A stretch of DNA of 64,000 nucleotides, from the NCBI GenBank assembly GCA_028673005.1, contig CM054115.1, positions 193,262,370-193,326,369 on the forward strand, read 5' to 3'. The notes under the pieces were generated by a model. The model was not told the origin of the DNA. It saw only the letters and a list, made by a program, of their open reading frames with translations, and did not search any database. Position numbers and translations under genes: made by a program. Origin of the DNA: Tanypteryx hageni. Taxonomy: Eukaryota > Arthropoda > Insecta > Odonata > Petaluridae. Positions 33,135-41,834 of the stretch are shown here, one piece after another (positions within the stretch are counted from its first letter, which is position 1; each line of letters begins with the position of its first letter).

Positions 33135-34079
33135 GTGATTGTGGCGGAGCTCCTCTCTAAGGTTAGGGAGTTGGATGCTGCTCCGAAGGGGGGTGGAGAT
33201 GCGGGGACCTCCGAGTCGCCTTGCCGTACCAAGGTGGTACCTCGAGCTAGCTCGAGAGCGAAGGCTGGCTGGGTCGTCGAAGAGAGAGCCGTAGCCGACA
33301 CTAACCCGGAAAGGGTGGCTTCATCTTCCGAGCCCGACGGGTGGAAGGTGGCTACCAAAGGTCGCGGGAGAGTAGGGCGGCCATGGCGGGGAGACGGGAA
33401 GGCGGAAGCTGACTCTATCCCCGTCAAAAACAGATTCGAAGCGCTATCGGAGGACGGTACGACGAATTCTGTGGCCGCATCCGCTCCTCCCGATTCGAGG
33501 GATGCCGCACCTAGGAGAGGTCGGGTTGGGAGGGGGGGAATCTTAGTGATAGCTAGCTCGAACGTCCGGCGTTTAGTGGCACCGTTGAGGGAAAGGGCCC
33601 GCCGGGAGGGAGATGAGCGGGTGTTCTCCTGGTGTATTCCAGGCGGAACAGTGCCACAGGTGACGAAGGCGGTTCGGGCGGCGGTAAGTGGCACGGGATG
33701 CTCCAAGCTGCGGATAGTGGCGCATGTAGGCACCAATGACGCTGAGGATCGGGGTTCTGAGGAGATATTGGATTCCTTCGGGGATCTGTGCTCTGAGGTT
33801 CACCGACTCCGACGGGTCATGGGTATCGACATGCGCCTGACCGTATGCAGCATGGTCCCGCGGACCGACCGGGGTTCGACGGTTTGGAGCCGAGTGATCG
33901 GCTTGAATCGGAGACTCTGGAAGTTTTGCGAGAACATGGGAGTAGATTTCTTGGAACTCGGGCCGGTTCTCGAATCGTGTAGGGTGCCCCTGAACCGATC
34001 GGGAGTTCACTATACTGCCGTGGCAGCCCAGAAGGTAGGTGGTAGAATCTACGAGCATTGTAGAGCTTTTTTAGATTAG
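33135..34079 (+). CDS. CR1 ORF1 protein with SGNH/GDSL-type esterase domain (5'-truncated)
   Basis: ORF1 proteins of many CR1 elements carry an SGNH hydrolase fold thought to act on lipids or help RNP formation. The frame is open from 33126 to a TAG at 34077-34079. The first ~130 residues are basic and low complexity, with the FEALSEDG phrase common before the domain. Block I reads ILVIASSNVRRL (~136-147, Ser in place of a strict GDS). Block III is VAHVGTND (~195-202, the GxND signature). Block V is LNRSGVHYT (~286-294, His present; the usual acidic partner before the Gly reads Asn/Ser). No ATG occurs near the start, consistent with 5' truncation. The gene ends in a TTTTTTA heptamer two codons before the stop. 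Confidence 0.8.
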   Translation: MIVAELLSKVRELDAAPKGGGDAGTSESPCRTKVVPRASSRAKAGWVVEERAVADTNPERVASSSEPDGWKVATKGRGRVGRPWRGDGKAEADSIPVKNRFEALSEDGTTNSVAASAPPDSRDAAPRRGRVGRGGILVIASSNVRRLVAPLRERARREGDERVFSWCIPGGTVPQVTKAVRAAVSGTGCSKLRIVAHVGTNDAEDRGSEEILDSFGDLCSEVHRLRRVMGIDMRLTVCSMVPRTDRGSTVWSRVIGLNRRLWKFCENMGVDFLELGPVLESCRVPLNRSGVHYTAVAAQKVGGRIYEHCRAFLD

Positions 34080-37018
34080 GGAGTAGGCCAGTGCGTAGGT
34101 CAATCTCGGGGTCATCAAATAACTGCGATAGTAGGTCAATACCTAGGTCGAAGTTGGGACTCAATAAACTCTGCGCTAACAATAGCAATGATAACGCCTC
34201 TCTTAGAAGTCGCACCATCCATAACACAGAAAAAATTCAGAAGCGGCCCGAAAGCGACTCATTAACAATTTTAAATATAAACTGCCGTAGTATCAGGAAT
34301 AAGACAGCAGAATTTCAGAATTTATTAGAGGAAACTGAGGCAGATATAGTGATAGGCACAGAGAGCTGGCTAACTTCGGATATACACGACCGAGAAATTT
34401 TCCCCTTAAGATATAATATTCACAGACGAGATAGGGTAAATAGGAACGGAGGTGGAGTTTTTATAGCGGTGAAGGACACCATTATCAGTTCGCCAATTGA
34501 GTTAACGGAAAACAGAATAGAAAGCATTTGGTGTACAATCAACAGGGGAGGTTTAGGAAACATCCATGTATGTGCATGCTATAGGCCGCCAGGTGCAGAC
34601 GCAGAAGACATTTATGAGCTAGAGGCCCAAATCAACTCAATACAGATGAAAAATAGTAAAAGTCTTACTATAGTAGGGGGAGACTTTAATCTACCCTCGA
34701 TAAATTGGCGCAGTTGCAGCTTCACACCACCCGGTAGAAATCGTGAGTCATGCAAAGCACTAATAGACATCTTCAATAAACATTCCCTTATTCAGGTAGT
34801 CAGAGAACCCACGAGAGAGGACAATATATTAGACTTAATAGCAATTAATATCCCTGAACGTGTTTCTGAAGTAGTTATTGAAGAAGGAATCAGCGATCAC
34901 CGAGTAGTCCGAGTTATCTTGAACATAGCATTCGTAAAGTATCGCAAGCCTAAGCGAAAATTGTACATATTTAAAAATGCTAACTTTGCGGACTTTAAAG
35001 AGAAACTTATTAAAGATTACGCAACTTTCAGAAAATTAGCAAGCACGAAGAACGTTGAGGAAACTTGGAAAGCTTTCTTATCAGTAATTAGAACAGGTAT
35101 AAATACGTACATACCAAGTAAATATATTACCGATAATGGAGAACCTAGGTGGTATAATCGGCAGGTTAGATGTGCTCTCAGGAGACAAAGAAAGCTTCAC
35201 TCAAAACTTAAATGCGCCAAAAAAAATATGTCACAGGAGGTAATAAATACAATTTCAAACAAGTACAGAAATTGTCGGACTTGGACTAAAAAGATTATGC
35301 GCAAGGCATTAATGAACTTCAAGAAAAAGATTCTCTGTGAACATCTAAACGAAAATCCCAAAATCTTTTGGTCTTATGTTAGAGAAGTTCAAGATCGACG
35401 CCCAACCGTAGCACCATTAAGAAACGACAAAGGAGAGGTAGTTTACGATAGCATTGATAAAGGAAACTTGTTAAACTCATTTTTTCAAAGCGTATTTACG
35501 ACCGAAGTGGAGAAAAGGAAGGTCGATCCACCCGAACCAAGCGAAGAGAAGATGAACGATATACTTATATCAGCGAAATGTATAGCAAAACAGCTCAAAA
35601 TCATAAATGCAAATAAATCCCCGGGACCGGAAGAGATACCAGCTAGAGTATTAAAGGAATTAGCGTTAGAAATAGCACCTTATCTCGAAACAGTTTTCAG
35701 TAAGTCACTTAGTCATGGCGTTATACCTAAGGAATGGAAATTAGCGTTTATAACTCCGCTACATAAAGGCGGGAAAAAAGACGACCGAGAAAACTACAGG
35801 CCGATTTCGCTAACCTCAATATCTTGCAAGATTCTAGAGCACATCATCGTTAGTTCTGTGATGGACTTCTTAGATAGCCAGGACTTGCTCAGTAAATATC
35901 AGCACGGTTTTAGGAAGGCAAGATCTTGTGAAACACAGCTCGCTCTGTTTGCACATGATATACTACGATCCGGTGATCGAAAGACCCAGCTAGACGCGGT
36001 TTTTCTTGACTTCAAGAAGGCATTCGATAAAGTCCCTCATATTAAGTTATTGAAAAAATTACAAGCCTGTGGAATAAATCGAAAGATAATCGAGTGGATC
36101 AGGGACTTTCTCAATGATCGGGAACAAATGGTAGTCATAAATGGATTTAAATCAGATTCGGTCAGCGTGTCCTCCGGCGTTCCACAGGGAAGTGTCATCG
36201 GTCCCCTATTATTCCTTATATACATAAATGACTTAGATAATGTTATTACAAGTAAAATCAAGTTATTCGCGGATGATACGGTAGTTTACAGAGAGATTAA
36301 CAGTCCTGCTGATCAAGCATTACTTTCTAACGACCTACACGCAATTCTCGAGTGGTGTAAAGAGTGGCAATTAGAGCTGAACTTAGGTAAGTGTTCCGTC
36401 ATGAGATTCTGGAGAAACAAAGAAATTGAGGCGATGAATTACAGTATAGAAGGCGTACATCTAAAATTATCCGAATCCGTCAAATACTTAGGTGTCATTT
36501 TAACAAGTAACCTCTCGTGGGACACACACATACGAAATATATCCGGGAAAGCTAAGCAAAAACTAGGATTCATCAAACGGATAGTAGGTAAAAGCGAAGA
36601 AAAAGTCAAAGAGACATGTTACTTTTCTTTAGTTAGACCGCTGCTAGAGTATGCGTCGAGCATATGGGATCCGTACGAGAAAGGTTTAATCGCCGAGTTA
36701 GAGAAAGTGCAGCGAAAAGCTGCTAGATTCGTCAAAAATTGTTATGATAGAAATATAAGCGTTACAGGCTTGATACAGGACTTAGGATGGGAATCACTAG
36801 CTGAGCGTCGATCACGTGCTAGGTTAAAACTTCTTGAAAGATTTAGAACGAGTACTTTCTCCAGCGACGTCAAAGAAATAATAAGAACTCCCACCTATAT
36901 CGGTAGAATGGACCATCCTCGTAAAATAAGAGAGATAGCCTGTAGGACAGAGAGATACAAAGGCTCATTTTTCCCTAGAACGATAGCTGAGCAGAATAAA
37001 ACTTGCGATCAAAAGTAA
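34064..37018 (+). CDS. CR1 ORF2: apurinic endonuclease and reverse transcriptase
   Basis: Enzyme for target-primed reverse transcription. 975 codons run without interruption from 34091 to a TAA at 37016-37018. Numbering from 34091, the endonuclease starts LTILNINCRSIRNK (~59). It includes IGTESWLTS (catalytic Glu), IVGGDFNLPSINW (~196) and SDHRVV (~269). RT blocks are NKSPGPEEIPARVL, YRPISLTSISCKILEHI, FLDFKKAFDKVPH (first Asp), GVPQGSVIGPLLFLIYINDL, FADDTVVY (726-729, catalytic Asp pair) and VKYLGVIL, then the C-terminal thumb. All key residues are present. The first in-frame Met lies beyond the endonuclease start (IQMKNSKS, ~186), so normal AUG initiation would lose the catalytic Glu region. 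Confidence 0.9.
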   Translation, partial: SFFRLGSRPVRRSISGSSNNCDSRSIPRSKLGLNKLCANNSNDNASLRSRTIHNTEKIQKRPESDSLTILNINCRSIRNKTAEFQNLLEETEADIVIGTESWLTSDIHDREIFPLRYNIHRRDRVNRNGGGVFIAVKDTIISSPIELTENRIESIWCTINRGGLGNIHVCACYRPPGADAEDIYELEAQINSIQMKNSKSLTIVGGDFNLPSINWRSCSFTPPGRNRESCKALIDIFNKHSLIQVVREPTREDNILDLIAINIPERVSEVVIEEGISDHRVVRVILNIAFVKYRKPKRKLYIFKNANFADFKEKLIKDYATFRKLASTKNVEETWKAFLSVIRTGINTYIPSKYITDNGEPRWYNRQVRCALRRQRKLHSKLKCAKKNMSQEVINTISNKYRNCRTWTKKIMRKALMNFKKKILCEHLNENPKIFWSYVREVQDRRPTVAPLRNDKGEVVYDSIDKGNLLNSFFQSVFTTEVEKRKVDPPEPSEEKMNDILISAKCIAKQLKIINANKSPGPEEIPARVLKELALEIAPYLETVFSKSLSHGVIPKEWKLAFITPLHKGGKKDDRENYRPISLTSISCKILEHIIVSSVMDFLDSQDLLSKYQHGFRKARSCETQLALFAHDILRSGDRKTQLDAVFLDFKKAFDKVPHIKLLKKLQACGINRKIIEWIRDFLNDREQMVVINGFKSDSVSVSSGVPQGSVIGPLLFLIYINDLDNVITSKIKLFADDTVVYREINSPADQALLSNDLHAILEWCKEWQLELNLGKCSVMRFWRNKEIEAMNYSIEGVHLKLSESVKYLGVILTSNLSWDTHIRNISGKAKQKLGFIKRIVGKSEEKVKETCYFSLVRPLLEYASSIWDPYEKGLIAELEKVQRKAARFVKNCYDRNISVTGLIQDLGWESLAERRSRARLKLLERFRTSTFSSDVKEIIRTPTYIGRMDHPRKIREIACRTERYKGSFFPRTIAEQNKTCDQK
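34067..34073 (+). promoter_or_regulatory. Candidate -1 ribosomal frameshift site between CR1 ORF1 and ORF2
   Basis: The heptamer TTTTTTA is phased in ORF1 as GCT TTT TTA GAT TAG, that is X_XXY_YYZ with X=Y=T and Z=A. A -1 slip makes the next codon AGA at 34073, which is the ORF2 frame. That frame is open from 34064 (after a TAG at 34061-34063), so the overlap is only 16 bases and includes the heptamer. No strong stem is obvious at the usual 5-9 base spacing; a weak TAGGT-CAAT-ACCTA hairpin lies ~60 bases on. Confidence 0.5.
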
Positions 37019-37137
37019 CCTCGCGTAGGGGCGTAAACCAAGGCCTAATTTTGGAGTTTTCCCCTTGGTGTTAATACACCCCCTGCCACACACCCTTGAG
37101 GTGGCTTGCAGGGTAAACTGTAGATGTAGATGTAGAT
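37019..37137 (+). other. CR1 3' UTR and hexamer tail
   Basis: 119 bases after the stop, ending in three to four GATGTA repeats. It contains the inverted pair TGCCACACACCCTTGAG/GTGGCTTGCA region that is nearly identical at 21.8 kb. The UTR-plus-short-repeat end, without poly(A), is usual for CR1. Confidence 0.75.
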
Positions 37138-37329
37138 GTACACGAATGTGACTGACTACAAATAATGCATGCGAAAAGCCAAAGCATGACTTCCGATAAA
37201 TCTGTTTATAATTTTATCGGTGTCATTTGAGCCTTTAATTCCCCTCAAATGAAAATTTTCCAATATATATTTTTATTTTAAAATTGATATTTTTGATAAG
37301 TTCTAGATGCGAAAGACGGAGAATGAAAA

Positions 37330-37790
37330 AATCTTAAAAAATGATTAAGAAGAGGAGGATGAGGTTAAAAATGAATTGGAAAAGAAAGAAAAGAAGGAGA
37401 AAGAGCGAATAAATGGAATGAGAGTGTGTGAGAGAGAAAGAAGTGGGAGAAGATGGGTGGTGGCGAAGATAGAATTCGAGGGAGCAGAGGGGAATGGTGG
37501 GGGAGGTTAAAAAGACAGGGAACAAGATGGAGAGAAAATCCGCAGCTGATCAAGAAGGATTAGGAAAAGGAGGAGAAGGAGGGGGGTCGGATGAGAGGAG
37601 GGAGAGATAAGTAAAGGGGGTATTCTGAAGCAGATGGCGAGTGTGAAGTCTGTAGAGGAAGAGAGAGGACGAGGAAAAGAGAGGGAACGGAAGGTGTGGA
37701 TGGAGGAGAAAAGGAAATGCGCGGGTAGGAAAATAAGAAAGCGTTGAGGGGCGAAATGAAAGAGTACAAGGATTTTTTTCTCTGGAATGG
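37330..37790. repeat. Purine-rich low-complexity tract
   Basis: GA/GGA-dominated plus strand (AAGAGGAGGATGAGG, GGAGAAGGAGGGGGG). Overlapping antisense open frames are Ser/Phe/Pro-rich by composition and are not genes. Confidence 0.7.
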
Positions 37791-39587
37791 ATTTTCCGTA
37801 GCAAAGAGGATCAGCAGAAACTTTTTAAACACCTTGTAATTTCTTTTTTCCCCTTGGGATTATTCTCTGCGCGAGGAACAAGAATATCTCCCATTCTTCC
37901 TTCAGTATAAATAACGAGAATGAAAAAATACTCGTATGGCATATCATGGTATTCAAATTTATATATGAAAATAAATATTTAACCAGATTTTTCAAAAAAG
38001 ATTTTTTGTTGAATACCTTGCATTTCATGAGATTTATATCTCATCATCTTCATAAAATGACTATCTCATTAGATAAATTATTACTATATGAATAGCTCTG
38101 ATACAATAAAAATTCAAAAATAACTATCAAATTTACCTTGTAGTTAGAATCGTATTGAAATTTGTTCATATACAATAATTGTAAAACATTAGATAAACCA
38201 AACTTCCCATAATTCTTGGAAATGTCAAATCCCTTTGTATAAAATGTATTAGTGGTAGGCTTCCACAGACTAAATATATTTTTTTCAAGTTAACAATAAA
38301 ACCTACAAATAAGCATAAGACTTATTTAGTAATTGAATTATACCTTTTTATTTATCAAATGCCATTATTTCATGTTCATTGAAATATACGGTTCGATATG
38401 TGACTGCAATTGGAAAATACCGATGTCAGATATCGTCCGACACACGACTAAAATAACCTAAAGGAGCAATATCAGATGACATTTACCCCTGCCCATGTTA
38501 AATATTCATCGTTTTTTCATTCAATTTTAAATTTATTCAGTTATTCTAGAATGCAAATATAAATTAAATATTTGGATACCGTACATTTGTTGGAATAATA
38601 TTGTAAAAACATTTTCTCTTTAACCATGCTTTGCGAGAGATGAAGTTTCACGTTGAATTTTATAGCCAGAAAATCTTAAATAAATTCAAAGTCGTGATCA
38701 TTTTCTAGATTTGAGCTCAATTTAAAAATAACTACATATATCGAATTATTACCCTACATTAAAATTCTACTGGAAATATTTTGGGCGTAATGTAAAGCAA
38801 TAACAATTTCTTAGAAATGCTGCAAGGTAATTATGCTATAATTGGGTTTGTTCAATTATGATATGTACCATACGTATGCGCTTTATAACTTGTTCAATAC
38901 TTCACCAATTTAAAAGACTCGACTTTATAAATATTATAAGGACACATCTAACGGCATACTTTGTTGGCGATGTATTTAACCATTTGATTGTGCTTCTACT
39001 CATGTTGGGTTCCATGTGAGCAATCATCTTTAACAATTTAATTGTGCCTTTAAATTGCATAAGTAATATCAGATAAGTTCTTATTGTTAAAATTCTTCGT
39101 GTGTTCATGTACCGAGAGATTAAAGGCAAAAATGCAGCACAAACAGAAACAATAAGTAATCCATTCTGTCTATTTGTTTCTCAAGTGTTTCAGAGAGAAC
39201 CATGCCCTTTTGATAGCTTTTCTCCCAATGTACACAGTGACGCAGTATAAAACGGTTGCATGGCAACGGCGATGAAGTGAATACCATAATCATGGGATTT
39301 ATAATTCAGATGTATTGAATTGCATAAATCTCCCTAGTCTAATTTCAGTTATGTTTAATTTTATGAGAATGAGAGTGATGGTTTATTATTATTTCTCAGT
39401 AGTCACCGATTGGCAGTCTTTTTCTAGCAAGTATTTTTTTGTTTCAGTGGTGCCAATTATTCATTACCCAACTACATGCTTACGATTCGAATTGTGATTT
39501 AGCGATAATTTACTCAAGTCGCCATTTTGATTCTCTTTTTTCGCATAATTCGATCCTCGATCTGAGATTACATTTCTTTGCATCTCC
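37791..39587. other. Unassigned AT-rich DNA, ~1.8 kb
   Basis: No coding motif; short open frames (38902-39129 minus, 39315-39497 plus) have no recognisable features. Confidence 0.45.
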
Positions 39588-39755
39588 CAAACGTTTCTCC
39601 ATCTCTTGAACCGTTCGCGCGAGCCGGTTCGACTGGCGCCACCCCTCTAGGACCTTTTTCCGGAGAAGGAAAGGGACTTAGCCCCGCGGCGGTGCGATCA
39701 TGGGTATCCTGGCCTGTGACGAAGTCGCTTAATGGGCCCGCCACCGGTCGGGGCC

Positions 39756-39763
39756 TATAAAAG
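39756..39763 (+). promoter_or_regulatory. TATA-box-like element
   Basis: TATAAAAG in a GC-rich setting (GGGGCCTATAAAAGCC), 165 bases before the first monomer. It may belong to the LINE 5' region or to an adjacent element ending in GGATTGGATTGGATTG (39789-39806). Confidence 0.4.
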
Positions 39764-39927
39764 CCATCGAGGGGACGACCTCAGGGCCTTGGATTGGATT
39801 GGATTGAGGATTGGTGCAGATGACTAGCGAGTCTAGCCTATCCTACCGACAACTAATAGTTAAACACGGCTCATACCCTCCACATTGCGGATCATTCTTT
39901 TTAAACTTACTCATTTTAGTTACTAAC

Positions 39928-40446
39928 GTGGGAGTCCGTCTGCCTGGTGCGGGAAAACCCCTCACGAGGGGGAAGTACGTAAGTAGCTGCGGGACTCCCT
40001 AGGGCTTTCCGGGACACGACCAGGTACCACCAGGGTATTGGTAGCACGCCTTGACGCGAGCAAGCCCATCCCGAGTGGCTGCCACTGCACGGTCGGCCCC
40101 ACTTCTTCCGCGGGGGGTGGCTAACTTGTCCCACCTTCTCACCCGATCGACCTTTCTCTATCTCGATAGGACAGGATAGAACTAACACTCTGTGGGAGTT
40201 CGTCTGCCTGGTGCCGGAAAACCTGCTTACGGGGGGAAGTACGTAAGTCGCTGCGGGACTCCCTAGAGCTTTCCGGGACACGACCAGGTACCACCAGGGT
40301 GTTGGTAGCACGACTTGACGCAAGCGGGCCAATCCCGAGTGGCTGCCACTGCACGGTCGGCCCCACTTCTTCCGCGGGGGGTGGCTGTCCCACCTTCTCA
40401 CCCGCTCGCCCTTTTTCTATTTCGACAGGTGACAGGACTAACCCCC
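39928..40446 (+). repeat. Two tandem ~264-bp 5' monomers of the jockey-type LINE
   Basis: The unit starts GTGGGAGTCCGTCTGCCTGG at 39928 and GTGGGAGTTCGTCTGCCTGG at 40192. Long shared blocks include ACACGACCAGGTACCACCAG and GGTCGGCCCCACTTCTTCCG. Each unit ends in a pyrimidine-rich stretch and a GACAGG/ATAGGACAGG phrase just before ORF1. Tandem 5' monomers act as promoters in some LINEs. An antisense open frame across them is a by-product of the repetition. Confidence 0.75.
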
Positions 40447-40450
40447 CAGA

Positions 40451-41834
40451 ATGATCTGCTCACCGCCCCCTAATAGGGACGCAGCTCCACGGAGCGAAGA
40501 CGGCACCTCAACCCATGTAGGGGAAAGGATACCGATCCCTTCTGCCATTAGGAACGTTTTATTTCATAGGGAAAGTAACAAGGGAGTCCAGACGAAAGGA
40601 AAGGACGACGCGGCGCCAGCCAAAAGCAATAAGGATGGACAGAATGAAGTAGGGCTTGACCCGGCCGGAGATTCTAATAACGATGACGCGGCCATCTTCA
40701 TAACCGTGGAGAGGGCAAAGAAAAGACGACGACGCTATGAACCGCAGACTTCTACGGCAACGACATTGGAAATCAATACCAATAATAGGTACGACCCGCT
40801 TATAGACGTACCGGGAGATACCTCTAGACCGAGTAACAAAGAAAAGAGGCCGCCGGCCATAGTTGTATACGATATATTGAATTACACTGCTTTCGTAAAG
40901 TCAATTAGACAAAAGATCGGTAATAACGATTTTACGATTATTAAGACAAAGGACGGGTCAAGACTACAACTGACCACCAAGAACGAATACGACATCATTA
41001 AGCAATACCTAATAGAGGCTGGCGCCCAGATGCATACCTGGGCAGGAAAGGCGAACTCAACGGTCAGGTACCTTATCAAAGGGTTGGATGAGGGGATGGA
41101 CCTGGGTTTTATTAGAGACGAATTAACAGAACTAGGTATACCGTGCGTCGCAGTACGTGAACTGGCACCTACGAGGAAAGACCTATACGTAACGACGATC
41201 GATAAAAACGAAAATTTTAAGATTACTGCTATGGCAGGAATTAAAAAAATATGCAGCCACAGAGTTTACTTAGAACCCTATAAATACCAAAGGCCGCAGA
41301 TGTGCTCCCGCTGCAATAGATACGGACACGGGTCCCAGAACTGCAACGCATCTCCTCGATGCTACAAATGCGCTGGGGCCCACGAAGGGAGAGATTGCCC
41401 TAAGGACAAGGCACAAACCAAGGCTAAATGTTGCAACTGCGGAGGGGAGCACGTGTCATTCTCTCGTACGTGTCCAGTTTACCTAAAACACGAAGAGGCG
41501 CTCAAAACTAAAGAAAAGAAAAATGACAAGACGCACAAAACCATCCAGGTCCCCCCCCCCCCCCCCCCCACCGCCATCAGTCTGGACTCTCCCAGGTAAA
41601 TCAGGCAAAGGGATCGAAGAAAAAGAAAAAGAATTTCCGCCGCTAAAAGAGAAAGAAACCAAGGAACAGCCCAATAGGGAAGAGAAAACTTTTAAAAACG
41701 ACTCAGATATGAAAACATTATTCGCGACTATGGCCCAATTTACTGCAACAATCCAGCAGCAAATGACGGCTATGATGACGCTAATACAGACCCTAGTAGC
41801 CGCCATAACCACACAAAACGGCAATGGACGCTAG
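40451..41834 (+). pseudogene. Jockey-type ORF1 (Gag-like, zinc knuckles), frameshifted in a C-run
   Basis: RNA-binding Gag-like protein. From ATG 40451, five bases after the monomers, a basic N-terminus leads to a PRE_C2HC-type domain (VYDILNYTAFVKSIRQ, RYLIKGLDEGMDLGFIRDEL). Three knuckles follow at ~284-344: CSRCNRYGHGSQNC (CX2CX4HX4C), CYKCAGAHEGRDC (CX2CX3HX4C) and CCNCGGEHVSFSRTC. The frame stops at 41597-41599. The expected C-terminus (KEFPPLKEKETKEQ, MAQFTATIQQQMTAMM) is in another frame, from the 19-base C-run at 41551-41569 to a TAG at 41832-41834. The C-run most likely changed length. The rejoined end overlaps the ORF2 ATG by 11 bases. Confidence 0.85.

Larger units (their letters stand above)
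33126..37137 (+). mobile_element. CR1-clade LINE, best-preserved element of the window
   Basis: ORF1 (esterase type) and ORF2 (endonuclease-RT) are both uninterrupted. They are followed by a 3' UTR and the tail TGTAGATGTAGATGTAGATG at 37117-37137. The 5' end is probably truncated inside ORF1: ORF1 has no ATG near its start and the sequence turns AT-rich upstream of about 33126. The nearly identical partial copy at 21.8-23.1 kb indicates recent activity of the family. Confidence 0.9.

Noticed and set aside
32999..34227. Antisense frames of 136-245 codons opposite CR1 ORF1
   Set aside because: Shadows of the GC-rich ORF1; the sense frame carries the esterase motifs.
39916..40401. 161-codon antisense frame with an internally repeated protein
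   Set aside because: It reads the two tandem 5' monomers of the jockey-type LINE backwards; no codon-level or motif support.
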